A stretch of 64,000 nt of DNA from Clarireedia homoeocarpa (taxonomy: Eukaryota; Ascomycota; Leotiomycetes; Helotiales; Rutstroemiaceae), in the NCBI GenBank assembly GCA_001465935.1, contig LNKV01000031.1, positions 271,871 through 335,870 on the forward strand. Reading direction: 5' to 3'. Position 1 is the first letter of the stretch. The number at the start of each line of letters is the position of its first letter. The notes under the pieces were generated by a model. That model saw only the letters and a program-made list of their open reading frames with translations, was not told the DNA's origin and made no database searches. Of this stretch, positions 1 to 11,097 are shown in pieces. A program made the translations under genes and the position numbers.

Positions 1-261
1 ATGCCATACCCCAATAGCACCACTCCGGTAAGCTCCAGCGGTAGTCTCCTCAGAACAGCTATACAACCCCCTTCTTCCTCGTCCCCGTCAGGTCGTAGTT
101 CAAGCGGGTTCCCAGCCGGCACCCATCTCTCGCTAACGCCTATTCCCCAGTCCACATCTCCGCCCACATACACTAGCGCGGCTGATTTCCAAAGATTGCC
201 CATTGGCACGGAGGGTCTAGCACTTGTCGTAGGATTTGTTGCCCTTTTCTTACTTTTTTAG
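1..261 (+). CDS. 3' end of a Ser/Thr/Pro-rich surface or anchored protein (partial)
   Basis: The frame is open from base 1 to a TAG at 259-261, so this is probably the last exon of a gene that starts upstream; the ATG at base 1 may be an internal codon. The 86 visible residues are Ser/Thr/Pro-rich, and the last 17 or so are strongly hydrophobic (GLALVVGFVALFLLF) and run to the stop with no charged tail. A Ser/Thr-rich stretch ending in a hydrophobic C-terminus is the usual layout of a fungal GPI-anchored cell-wall protein; a single-pass tail anchor is the alternative. No catalytic domain is visible in this fragment. The anchoring is inferred from layout only. Confidence 0.5.
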   Translation: MPYPNSTTPVSSSGSLLRTAIQPPSSSSPSGRSSSGFPAGTHLSLTPIPQSTSPPTYTSAADFQRLPIGTEGLALVVGFVALFLLF

Positions 262-1112
262 ACGGAACTTCGACTTGCGTACCCTTGCATTTCAGTCAAC
301 TCTCTTGTGAACGCCACTATGCAGAGATGGATGATTTCAGAAGCGACGGGGAGGCAAGTGCGCTGCTTTCATTTCATTTGCGTTCGTACAGGAAGTATGC
401 CTCCATATTGTGGTGGGTGGAGCACGGATACAAAGCACAGAGATAGCTTCATCTGACTTGTACTGTACGTGCTTGACACCTAGTTACCTTAGGATAAGAT
501 AAGCTACTATGATGGATAGTTAACGGATACGATGAATATAATGGCTTTTTTTTTTTTCGTTCCCTCTCAACAACGAGAATATGACGACGATAGGATTGGA
601 GGAAACAAGGAATACAAATTTATGATTGCTGATCAAATTTGAAGTATTATTCTGTTCTGTGACTCGCTTTTCTTACGTAAACGAAGGATATTTATGAATG
701 TGAGTGCGTTCTTGGAGTCATTGGGAGGTGGTTACGGGTTGAAAATGGCTCATCGTGGCTTCTGACAGCTTGACAGCTCCGATGTGGTAGTGCTTATCAC
801 CCCTGAACATCGCGGATGATTTGAACCTAATGGCCGATCTTCAGCCTTATAGAGACACTAAACAGATGAAGCGAGACGCTAATGTCGGAAACTTTAGGCT
901 TGAAAGTTGACAGTTGAGAGGCGCAAATTAACGAATAAGATCTCTATGGAAGAGAAATAGCAAACAGAAGATTTCTACGAGTGAGACGACATAGAATATT
1001 GGATTACTAGTCCTACAAACTCTATCCTCCCCATCAATCTACGATCCGATTGCGACACAATCTACATTCGTTTGTTCCACCAAATCACTATCGCGATCGT
1101 CGATTCGACAAC
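262..1112. other. Intergenic: 3' region of the partial gene and 5' region of the capping enzyme gene
   Basis: About 850 bp with no convincing coding frame. It holds a T-run near 547-558, AT-rich sequence and the presumed promoter of the guanylyltransferase gene. No repeat or RNA gene was recognised. Confidence 0.5.
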
Positions 1113-2276
1113 ATGAGTGGCCCAGTACGAGATATCCAGGCCCCAGGCCTCCCCGCAGAAGGCGATTTACTACGAAACATGCGCATGGAAGTTGCCAATC
1201 TTCTCGGCCGCAACAACCCTAGTTTCCCGGGCGCCCAACCCGTCAGTTTCACCCGCCGGCATCTCGACGAGCTCACGCGACAAGACTACTACGTCTGCGA
1301 GAAATCCGACGGCTTCCGCTACCTCCTCTACCTCACTGCCGACGGCAACGAAGAATGCCACTATCTCATCGACCGCCGCAACAACTACTGGTACATTCCC
1401 AAAGGCGCGCTGCATTTCCCCATCCCGCGCAATGTCGAAGCCTTCCATCGCGACACCCTCATCGACGGCGAGCTCGTCATGGATAAACTCCCCAACGGGC
1501 ACATGCAGCCAAAATACCTCGTCTTCGACTGCATGGTTCTCGACGGGAACAGCCTCATGAACCGCACCCTCGACAAACGCATCGCGTACTTCAAAGAGCG
1601 CATTTTCACCCCCTACGAAGAACTCCTCAAAGAATACCCCGAAGAAATCCCCTACATGCACTTCATCATGGAGCTCAAGCAAATGCAATTCAGCTACGCC
1701 GTGGAAATGATGTTCCGGCAGATTCTCCCCTCCCTCCCGCACGGCAACGACGGTCTCATATTTACTTGTCGCAGCACCGAGTACAAACACGGCACGGATC
1801 AGCACATCCTCAAATGGAAGCCGGAATCCGAAAACAGCATCGATTTCCGCCTGTCCCTCGACTTTCCTCTCGTGCAGCCAGACGCGCAGGACCGCGCCGA
1901 CGGCCTCACTGAGCCCTATCCCGACTACGACGCCCTGCCTGTATGCAACCTCCTCGTGCACGCCTCGCAGGGCAAAGATGTCTGGTACGGGACGATGTTC
2001 CTCGAAGACGAGGAGTGGGAGAAATTGAAAGGGCTGGGCGAGCCGCTGCAGGATCGTATCGTGGAGTGCTATATGGATGTGAAGAAACAGTGGCGGTTTA
2101 TGAAGTTTCGGGATGATAAGGAAAATGCGAATCATACGAGTACGGTGGAGAGCGTCATTGAGAGTATTCGGGATCGGGTTACGGAGAAGGATTTGATTGC
2201 GGCAGCGAGAAAGATTAGGGATGAGTGGAAGAAGAGGGCGGCGGCGCAGCAGGCGGGGGCGGGGAGGGGCCAGTAG
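1113..2276 (+). CDS. CEG1: mRNA capping enzyme alpha subunit (mRNA guanylyltransferase)
   Basis: Transfers GMP from GTP to the diphosphate end of nascent mRNA in the nucleus, the second step of cap formation. The single open exon encodes 387 aa, the usual size for a stand-alone fungal guanylyltransferase. The nucleotidyltransferase motifs appear in order: motif I EKSDGFR with the GMP-accepting lysine at about residue 64, motif III DTLIDGELV, motif IV DGLIFTC and motif V LKWKP, followed by the OB-fold region. No RNA triphosphatase domain is attached, as expected in fungi where that activity is a separate protein. The frame is open back to a TTG at 1050, but the first ATG is at 1113 and is chosen as start. 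The C-terminus is Lys/Arg/Ala-rich. The family assignment is secure. Confidence 0.96.
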   Translation: MSGPVRDIQAPGLPAEGDLLRNMRMEVANLLGRNNPSFPGAQPVSFTRRHLDELTRQDYYVCEKSDGFRYLLYLTADGNEECHYLIDRRNNYWYIPKGALHFPIPRNVEAFHRDTLIDGELVMDKLPNGHMQPKYLVFDCMVLDGNSLMNRTLDKRIAYFKERIFTPYEELLKEYPEEIPYMHFIMELKQMQFSYAVEMMFRQILPSLPHGNDGLIFTCRSTEYKHGTDQHILKWKPESENSIDFRLSLDFPLVQPDAQDRADGLTEPYPDYDALPVCNLLVHASQGKDVWYGTMFLEDEEWEKLKGLGEPLQDRIVECYMDVKKQWRFMKFRDDKENANHTSTVESVIESIRDRVTEKDLIAAARKIRDEWKKRAAAQQAGAGRGQ

Positions 2277-2994
2277 AGAGGGGATGGGGTGGGATGGTGG
2301 GGTCGTGAATGGGTGGATAGATGGGATAGGAGGCGGGGTTGGGTTGGGTTCAAGAAGGAAGAGAAAAGAAGAGAAGAGAAGTCGCATAATAAACAAATAA
2401 AGGGGGGGGGGGAAGGGACAGGCTTGTCTGGAAAATCCACTCACAGCAAATGGAACCCAGAATGGGACTAGGATGGGCATGGCGAAAATTGATTTTTTCC
2501 TTCTAGCAACACAAAAATGTATCAAGATACTGGGAAGGGTGGTGGTAGGACAGCGGGCGTATACATGTCTTAACTTTTCTTCTCTTTCTTCATTCATGAT
2601 TATACAAGGAGTAGGGGAGAAAGGAAAGGCGGGGGAAGAAAAAGCATGACATGAATGCATCGTTTCGTTTGTATTGTACATATATATCTTGGTTTTTAGC
2701 ATGTCACTTCTTGCTTTAAACGGAACATGGAGGTGTTCAGTTGACGGGAGAATAGGCTGGTTGGTATAGGTTGATGAGAACCGAAGGATTGATGGAAGTA
2801 TATGCATGCAGGTGCTGTGCGCGAGTAGTAGTAGTAGGAGGAGGAGGAGGACGAGCAGGACGAGGAATATGATACCCCATTTTAACGCAGCACTCCTCTC
2901 CTCTCCTCTCATATATCATCATATTTTGCCAGTTGAATTGCTCCAGTGTATGTATGTTATGTACTCGATACAAAACCATCAGCGAGCACTAACA
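2277..2994. other. Intergenic with purine-rich low complexity and trinucleotide repeats
   Basis: Downstream of the capping enzyme. Contains GGGTTGGGTTGGG-like and AGAAGAG-rich tracts (2330-2390), a G-run near 2403, and a short TAG/GAG trinucleotide tract around 2825-2860. No gene supported; a 580-codon antisense frame across the capping gene is a shadow. Confidence 0.5.
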
Positions 2995-3641
2995 TCAACC
3001 CCAACCCTCGATTCTTGATGTCTTTCGATTCACCGCCCATGACATTCTCTTAGCCACATTAATTTCATTGTTCTTTATCCGAAGCAGAACCGATCTTTCC
3101 ACATTAGGGATCTCAGCTACGACATCCGCAAGGCTAATTAACCTTCGAGCCAATATCCCTCCAGTCCTCAGCGAAAACCACGACAGAGACAGACGCAATC
3201 AATTCCTGTAGCGTCCAACCTCGCGCGAACCATTCATTCACTTGCTCGAAACGATGAATGCTGGTCTTCAGGGTTCTCATCACTTGAAACATCATTGAGA
3301 TATGCATAACAAGCCATAGATTTCTCATGCCATGAATACATGGAATTGATACACTCAGAGAGCTCGGCGCTGCTAGTCTTGTCAATACAGCAAGTATCGA
3401 TCCAAACATATGAGTAGTCGTCGCGTAATGCCTGACGGCAGGAGTCTGTGATTTCAGAATAGCCAAGTTTCTCTCGGTAACCTGGAAGATTTTGGATGAT
3501 ATCCTGAAATGTGACTTTGTCATGATCCTTAGCCCACCTATGAGAAGGAATGGCGTAGGATGGGATTTCGGAGTCTACGAATTGCTTGAGAGAGATTTCT
3601 ATGCTATTGTCCTCGGAAAGCGAGCACCTGAGGAGACGCAT
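2995..3641 (-). pseudogene. Decayed heterokaryon-incompatibility (HET) domain gene
   Basis: Reads from the ATG at 3641 leftwards. The first 135 codons carry the HET-domain N-terminus: MRLLRCS start, YAIPSHRW block, then YSYVWIDTCCIDKTSSAELSE and MYSWHEKSMACYAYL. The frame then hits a stop at about 3234. HET similarity resumes in another frame (WFARGWTLQELIA, FAEDWRDIG) and shifts again near 3136-3143 into a third frame (LADVVAEIP, NVAKRMSW, RKTSRIE), which ends at 2995. The first break coincides with a tandem 4-bp duplication on the plus strand (CATTCATT, about 3230-3238); the second is a small indel. The post-HET half is absent. HET proteins trigger programmed cell death between incompatible hyphae; this copy looks non-functional. 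The domain call is solid, and pseudogene status follows from two independent frame breaks. Confidence 0.85.
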
Positions 3642-4550
3642 TCTGACACTTGTAGGCTTTGCTTGATGAATGCTGAAGTCGGAGATGACTCGAGCTTAGA
3701 ATTATCTTGTAGTTACTTCGGTATGAGAACAACTGCCGTGTTGCTTGTGTTTATTCCCGGCAACTGAAGCTGATCAAGATGAGTCAAATCCCCCAAATTC
3801 CATGAGCATTTGACCGCCAGTGCAGGCACGACATCCGTGGTAGGTTTTTAAAGTCTGGAGTGATTGATGAAAGACTCACACTGTCACCCCCACAGAAAAA
3901 GTCTCACTTATGTCAGCATCAGCCGCCTGGCACCGCAGCGAGAAAAAGGATTCCCTGATAACAACCTGATTAGTTTGTACAAGCTCAGCCGTAATGAGTT
4001 ACCGTGAGCTGCAATTTGGCATCTTGTGCAGTTGAGCAATCATCTAGAATGGCGCAGGACCGATACAGGACAGTGTTAGCCAATTCGGGTAGAAATTGAG
4101 CTTTAAGCAAGTAGAATTAGGATCTTATATGTAACCAAAGATATAGCTATGCTTATGTACACTCGTTGTCATCCCCTCGACCTTGAAATAAAGTAGTTAG
4201 CTAACGAAACGTATCCGAACGCAGAATATAGCATCTCATACCTCGTGTTGTTGTTTCCCGCTGCTACCTAAATCTTCAATTACATCCCGCACAGAGCATA
4301 TCGCAATGAAAAAGTCAAAACAAATGACATGGATTCCGGCAGTGCAGCATTCAACAGCCTAGGAGCTAGTCATTTATAGCTTGAATCCTGACACCGCAGA
4401 AGTGTCCAAGTCATCCCCAGGCAGTATCTTCGCGCTGCTTGGGCGGACTCCCTATGTGGAAAGCACGAGACTACAGACTTGCGACTTTCAGGCTCAGAAT
4501 CATGGCGGTTTTTACACAAGCTCCTCCTATAAAACAGATCAAGCTGCTTA
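3642..4550. other. Intergenic, nothing recognised
   Basis: About 900 bp between the HET relic and the convergent 3' end of the next gene. Only short unconvincing frames are present (for example 4381-4605 +). No repeat or RNA signature found. Confidence 0.45.
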
Positions 4551-5456
4551 TTATAACATTCCCCTCGCTTGTTTCATTGTCGGGAGAAGTCTTTTTCCCT
4601 CATAGAGACCTGCTCTGTCGAGCCTAGCAACCTCATCTTTCTTTCTCTCGAAGTTGCTCTCTAATATCCGAGCCAAAAGCTTCTGTCTTCTGTTTCGGAG
4701 AGGAGATATAACCCAGGCGTAACGTAATGAATTGGTTTTTGGTGAGATGCTAATTATCGACTTTTCCGGCATAGCTTTTTGAATCACATCTGGCCGAAGA
4801 TGTAGACAGTTATCAACCACCTCCTCCATTGCTTTCTGATTCGGTATTTCATCCTTCTTCCGGCTCCACGCTACACCGATTTCCACAGTATAGCCGTCTT
4901 CTAGCCAGGATCTGGCTTTCTCCAATTTGTCTTGTATAAAGCTCCACTCGTGGTACGGACCGAAGCTTAGAACTTTGCAATCGCTTGCAGGATTCGGGGC
5001 TTTATATTTAGGTGGCCGTTTGTGGGCTTTGGTCTCTTGATATTCGGCTTGCTGAAGACAATACTGCTTCGGATTCTGTGGATTGAGAGGTCGTGCCAAG
5101 AGTATTCCGCCCGGCAGATGATTATCGAGGACATCTTTTAAACTGACCTCTTCGTATGAAGGGTTATCTACAACACTAGGCGCGGTCAGGACACGACTGC
5201 TACTGTCCGGCTTCTCCACATCCTTTTGTTTAATTGAATCCGGACTGAGAAGTTGAAGCTTGTATGACGTAGCAGGAGGAAGTATGAGGTTCTCGTAGTT
5301 CAAAATTTCGCGACCGGGTAGGTTTTTCTGTGAAGTTGCGGTGATCCAGAGCTTTAGAGTTCGATTTTGTTGGTGAAGCGGGCTTTTTGAGAAAGCTTTG
5401 CGACTACACAATCGCGGCAAAATCGAGAGTTGGCAACAGCTGGATCTTGAAAACAT
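4551..5456 (-). CDS. Probable mitochondrial translation initiation factor IF3-like protein
   Basis: Single-exon gene of 301 aa if started at the ATG at 5456; an in-frame ATG at 5498 would add 14 residues. The 5456 start gives an N-terminus rich in Arg, Ser and hydrophobics with no acidic residues (MFSRSSCCQLSILPRL), a good mitochondrial presequence. The middle has an IF3-N-like segment (VSLKDVLDNH), a connecting KYKAPNP, and a C-terminal block with IF3-C features: KVLSFGPYHEW, then DKLEKARSWLEDGYTVEIGVAW, and a conserved spacing to the last strand (SIISISPKTN). IF3 keeps the mitochondrial small subunit free and proofreads initiation. Fungal mtIF3 (yeast Aim23) is highly divergent, so the assignment rests on pattern and targeting signal. 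Confidence is moderate. Confidence 0.62.
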   Translation of the reverse strand: MFSRSSCCQLSILPRLCSRKAFSKSPLHQQNRTLKLWITATSQKNLPGREILNYENLILPPATSYKLQLLSPDSIKQKDVEKPDSSSRVLTAPSVVDNPSYEEVSLKDVLDNHLPGGILLARPLNPQNPKQYCLQQAEYQETKAHKRPPKYKAPNPASDCKVLSFGPYHEWSFIQDKLEKARSWLEDGYTVEIGVAWSRKKDEIPNQKAMEEVVDNCLHLRPDVIQKAMPEKSIISISPKTNSLRYAWVISPLRNRRQKLLARILESNFERKKDEVARLDRAGLYEGKRLLPTMKQARGML

Positions 5457-5783
5457 TTCTGACAACACATATATGGAGCGGTTGTCTACAGTGTACATTG
5501 GAAATTTGTTTGAAATTATAATTCTGCCATTGCCAAGTATATGAATTTGGAAGGCGGTAGCTTTGTCCGCCAGTCTAGTGGTCTAATTTCTCTGGATTAT
5601 GATTGGTCGTATATAGACCTGAAACTACCACAACTACCAAATATTCTTCCTGCGTTCCTATAGATCTAGTCCAGTTACAGCTCGCCTTACTCCTCCTTTT
5701 CCATGACAAATCCCAAAGCTTACATATCTCGCCATAGTTTATACATTTTCCAGTAGTATCTCACCCATCGAACCTTTGAACTT

Positions 5784-8700
5784 TCACGCAACATTCTTTT
5801 TCCTTTTCTCGAACCTTTCCAAAACACGATTCAAATTCCCATCATCACCTGCCCCCCCCACTTCCTGCATAAAGATTTCGCGTTGATGAGCCATATACGA
5901 TCCATAGACCTGTCTTGTGAGCATGATTCGTTGCTGTGTACGAGAAAGCGACCCCGTGCTCATCGATCTATACATTCCTAGAAAGGGATATGCGAAGAGC
6001 CCAAACATGCCTAGATACAAGTTAGTCACCACTCATTAGGATTCAAGTAAATGGAGAAAGAGAGGTTAAGAATAGGGACATACCTGCTCCAGGCCCTGTT
6101 ACCAAACCCATGGTTCCCTTTGCAACGCCCTTTGAAAATCCCGCCCAACCACCTTCCTTCGCTCCTTTGTAAGGCTTAGTGACAACCCCAGAGAGTCCGT
6201 CCATGAAGCCGTACCCGAATGTCTAGGAACAGTCACCCGTTAGTCAAAGTCTGCCACCCAACTCCGCCGATGCGTACCTTTCCAGCAACCACACCGCCGC
6301 TCTTCCAATCTTTCACCCGACCATGATCTCGAACTTCATCACCATATAACCTGGGCATTTGATGCAGCCCTTCGGTGATTGCCAATGGGAAATCAACAAG
6401 CGTGGCTTTGGGTAACGCTCCAGCCATCTTACCAAAACCCTTTCCGACGGATATCGCTGCTCTTTTTGAAGAATTCTCTTCACTTTTGCTGCCGTATGCT
6501 TTTGCCGGTCCTGCGAAGACCTCTCCGAATCCAGATGTGAACGTCATCAAAGTGCCTAGGAGGGCAGCTGAGCCGGCGGTCACGGGATCCCACCGCTGAT
6601 TCTCAATGTAAATGGGTTTAGATTGATAGCTAATTGAAGAAGGGAATGTCAGCAAAGCAATATTGAATGTTTCAGAAGATGATGTGTAAGCATTTGAGAG
6701 GCTCACAGCTTGAGATATTTTGCATCAATTTTCTTCTGCTCGGTTAGGATGAATGCTGCCTTATCCGACAATTTAAGATTCATCTTCGACCGAGAATAAA
6801 GCCAAACAGCGGGTTCCTCTGGAATCAAATCGCAAGACATAGCCTCGATGGGGAGGTTCTGGTGGAAAGATTTCACAGCGGTTGCGACGCCATTCTCGGC
6901 GCGCATCTTCCGGGAGATTTCGGCTGCTGCATTGAGCGCCTCTGGAGTTAAGCAATATTGTATCGCTTCTGCAAGGTTCTCTTGGTTCAGCGACTTGTTG
7001 TGAATAGGTGGCGGACCCGCGTGGGCAGCTGCGATCATCTGTCCCCAGAATTGTTGACTGTGGCAGGGCTGTTAGCGTTTATACTACACAAGGTGTCTCC
7101 TTCCATTCAAAGCAAGTGTTCAAACACTCAAGTATCGTGGGTGATTTAAAGAAGCACATACTCTCCAAAGAAAGGAACAATAGTTGTGGGTCGGCCATTG
7201 AGAAGCCCGCATGCTGTTGTTCCAGCTCCACCGTGGTGCACAACGCATGATACATGCTTGAAGAGCCATTCTGCCTCACGTCAGTGACATACTGCAAATG
7301 ATTAAGATTAATTACCATGAGGACAGTCGTCAATGAATAAAACGTTCGGATCGCTTTGGCCAGTACCCAGCTTGCTCCATCCACGAGAGATGATGGCTCT
7401 CACACCACATGCTCGTACAGCACTGAGTAGTATATCCGTCATTTTTGCTGCATCATCCATGACGATACTTCCAAAGCCGATGTATACTGGTGTTGATCCG
7501 CTTTTCAAGAAACTTTCCAGTTCTGGGTAAGGCGTGTAGTCCGGATCTGCACGAAAAAAGAAACCACACACATCTTTTCAAATGTTAGCTAAGAACCTGG
7601 TTGACAGTGCAGATTTAATCAAAGAAACTCCAAAGGTTCTTACCAATGTAGCTGGGCCAGTCCGTAGGTTTCGCGACGAACGACGGAGACCAACAGTACG
7701 TAAATGGTACCTGTAAGTATTCAGGGAGCGAGGCACCCATCGTCGTCGGCACCGCTTCAAGACTCAAAGACTTCTTCCTCCAAGCATTGATAATATCCGA
7801 TAGGCTAAACGAGCTCGTCAATATGTATTATAATCAGTACTTGCACGGAAAACATCTCACCCTTGCCAGGTCATCATCGCGACAAGTCCATATGATAAAT
7901 AATTCGTGGTACTTGGATCCGCATTCGAACGCTCAATATTCGCAAGAGGGTGAGGGAAAGCTCTCGTAGGACTCCACGGCATGGTGAATACAAGGTGCAA
8001 TGGTATACCCAACGCTTGAGCACAATGCACGTGAGCGAAACTTGGTGGGTTGGCAATGATAGCCTCTGCAATAAAAGGGATGTTTGTCTCCGGATCTGGT
8101 TCGATACAGGATCTCCAGCATCCTTCGAGCATTTCGTAAATCATCTTTCGTTTCTTTGAAATCTCTCCAGCGATTATCGTCTCAAATTTTGGGATGATGC
8201 CGGGGTTTTTGACCATGTACTAGAAGGTTTAGCGATTTTGTGGGAAAGGTTCGGTAGAGCTTACTCACAGCCATTAAAGATGATGGATCTCCGCCGATAG
8301 GAAAGAACTCTAGGCCTGTCTTTGTCACAAAGTCTCGGAAAACATCATGAGATGCAATCCGTACTCGATGCCCCTCCGAGCGCAACTGGTGACCTAGTGC
8401 TATAAATGGTTGCACATCACCTTGAAACTTAGTCAAGAGCATACAAAAGGTGGTGTATGAACATACCTCTACTGCCGACTATCTGAATCACGATATTTAG
8501 TCGGGGAGGGTTTAAGTTGCTACTGTTTGGTACAGGCTGACTCTTTTCCCGTAATCGAGCTGGTTTTATGGCGGAGAGTATTTCCCCAGAAGCAAGTAGA
8601 TTGACAGATATTCTTCCATCATCTAGATGTCGAGGTGAATTATCAGTACATATATCCGACTTACATGTGCAGCTACGTACCTTGGGCAACAACAGAGGTG

Positions 8701-8834
8701 GACATGTTTTCGCCGGAGCCTGTCAACTCGTAAACTGGCGGCCTCTTCCAGTCAATCTCCGAGCTCTCGGTGTGTTCTTCTCCATCGCCTTGATCGTAAG
8801 GAGGCGGTTCGGCATGGTCTGGCTGTTTCCCCAT
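5784..8834 (-). CDS. GT28-type UDP-glucose:sterol glucosyltransferase-like protein
   Basis: Eleven exons joined by eye: 8834-8681, 8622-8467, 8420-8269, 8219-7861, 7804-7644, 7573-7316, 7270-7162, 7057-6707, 6629-6278, 6222-6084, 6010-5784. All introns are GT-AG and phases close to an 805-aa protein. The frame is open above 8834 but has no upstream ATG. The GT28 N-domain begins with the motif SRGDVQPFIALGHQL and continues to the GGDPSSLM block. The C-domain carries VYIGFGSIV, VVHHGGAGTTACGLLNGRPT and VPFFGDQQFWG, the UDP-sugar and acceptor elements of sterol glucosyltransferases such as Atg26. PH and GRAM domains of Atg26 are absent; the N-terminus is short and polar. The last 200 residues are Gly-rich (GFGKMAGALPKA, GLSGVVTKPYKGAKEGG, KGVAKGTMGLVTGPGA) and may bind lipid or membrane. 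It probably glycosylates sterols or related lipids. Activity is not proven by sequence. Confidence 0.9.
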
Positions 8835-8903
8835 TGTACTTAGGAAGCGAGTGATCCGGAAAGCTAGATTGGCCAATGAGATGCCGAAAGGCAGAGTCCA
8901 CAA

Positions 8904-11097
8904 TCCTCGACTATTGTATCGTTGACGAGAACAAGTGCAAGTTATGGACAGTACCCAAGGCCTCTATTTTCTAATGGAACAAGTTATAGATGGCCGTGAA
9001 GATATCGAGCAAGCACCGCATCTTATACTTAACTTTGCGCGCATCATCTTCGCCGAAAAACCGATTCGCAGCCTGGTAGATCTAGGGTGATTTGACTGCC
9101 GTGACTGTACAGCCCCAGAAAGAGAGATTAAAGCCTCCGAGTAACGTAAGAAGGTTAAAACTTTGCAGATTCTGAGACATCCAGAGTGAAGTAAGTAAAC
9201 AATCAGTTTTCCAGTAGCTGCGCACCGGGCCGATGCACAGACTAACTATTCCATGTGGGGCAATAGCGGAGTAGTCTAGTCATTCCAACGCTAATCCGGT
9301 ATCCTCTTAGCCCTTTTCGACCGTATTCGCGTGAAGTTCTACGGCCAATTCTTTTGTCTGTGCATTGTCTAGCCCATTCATTATTCATCGCGCAAAATAC
9401 ATAACCAAGTTGTCTCTTTCGTTGGTTTTTACGCGTCGACAGCTTACGCCTACTCTCGGCGATTGTAGAAATTAGGAATGTGCCAAATGAGTGAGTATGA
9501 ATCTGCCCAGTCGAGTTGAGAAGTTGAGACTTGGTCTATTTAAGGTTCGGCAACACTATGACCTTAGTGCGGGCCGCTACTGTTTAAGCTTAAAATGTGA
9601 GCGAGAGGTCCCTGAAATTGGGTTTAACTGCTTTTGGATATCAATCTGATTGTTCGATAAGCAAGACGAATTATTTACCCTCTTCTCATGGCTCTCTAGG
9701 CTATATTTATTCCTACTGCGAACTTTTTTTGATGCTGAAACGAACAGAGTCTAAATTACGTAAGCGGCTCACAAGTGCTTATGAATGAGTTTTAAAACAC
9801 AATGCACCATCTGGAACCTCCAAATGGCCTGCATTTATGATAGGCCTATGGGAGCCATGTAGGTGTGCCAGACATCCCATCCTAATCTCATCCATCACCA
9901 TGTGCCATATCCTCCTGTCGGTCCATATTCACTGGCTACAGGAAACAAGTACGGAAAACGAGTACGGAACAATGATCTATGGGAGAGGGGCTACAGAACA
10001 ATGAATACTCGCTTAGCCATAGTAATTAGTACTGGAGTACGAGCTATATAGTTCGACTCTCACTTCCACTTAGATTGAGAATAATCAACCCAATTCAAAT
10101 GACATAACTTAGTCCACAACGTGACTGAGTTTGGTGTCAAGAATTGGTCATCCCATCTTGTACCAACACCTCCCTTCAGAAATTAACATTATCTGAAGTA
10201 TATACGACAGGCGCAACTCACCAAGCACTCATTCCTTCCCTCCCTCTTACCCGCTGCGTAACAGATTTACTCACCAGCCCCCTAACAACCCGCTAGCTCC
10301 CTAGCAACTCAGATAATCAGTAAATCGAGTCCCCAAGGGCCAAGATATCAACATCGAACCATTTACCAAGTCCCCCTCAAGACTAGCAACCTACCCATGA
10401 AGACCCCATTTCTCTACGCACCAGGTTTCTGCCGCAATCCACACGGGCAATATAAAGTCATAATCAACATCTACCACTCCCCAACCCCAAAGTTCCAAAC
10501 CCAAGCTAGAAATTCAGAATTCTTCCCCATCCAAGCTCTGCTTGGAATCTCCATCCCTTCAAAGAGATATAAAAACGTCAGTCCAGTCTAGACTCTAGGC
10601 TAGGAAAAGGAAACGATTATTCATACTTTCTCAGGCTGAACGTCGTTAAGTAAAATCGATAGTGGATCTCTTCATAGAAAGAGTCGAGATCTAGCGAGTC
10701 GCAGATATCTCGAGCAGGAGTAGTCTACTTATAAGCAATCGAAAGAAAGCCCAGAAGCTCGATAGTAAAGAAGATAGTAGTTGGTTATTATAAAGTTGTT
10801 TACAAATGGACCTGGTTCATCGAATCGAAAGCTTTTCGCGCTGGTGGATACGGTATCGATCACAGCTTGATGATCCAAATTTAGATGCTATTGAATGATA
10901 GAGGTAAGTCATACATTGAGTAATCCACAAACTTATATTTCCAAAGTAGTAGATAAATGAGATGTGAAAAGAAATTGAGAAGGCCCCTGAGATCATTCAT
11001 TAAGCGAGAATCCCTCAAACCTGCCCTTCCGCATATGCCCAAAATCAAGAAGAGTAACTCTATATATATCTCTCTAACCATCGAGCCAATATACTCC
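8904..11097. other. Gene-poor spacer, 2.2 kb
   Basis: Lies between the 5' end of the glucosyltransferase gene and the 3' end of the Clr5 gene. Only short frames (9597-9788, 9863-10051, 10397-10591, all +) without recognisable domains. No tandem repeat, tRNA or transposase remnant was identified. The promoter of the glucosyltransferase gene must lie in the first few hundred bases. Confidence 0.45.

Noticed and set aside
1170..2912. 580-codon minus-strand open frame opposite the capping enzyme
   Set aside because: It is a shadow of codon bias: the plus strand encodes all guanylyltransferase motifs, and the antisense peptide is low-complexity (Leu/Pro/Ser-rich) outside the gene.
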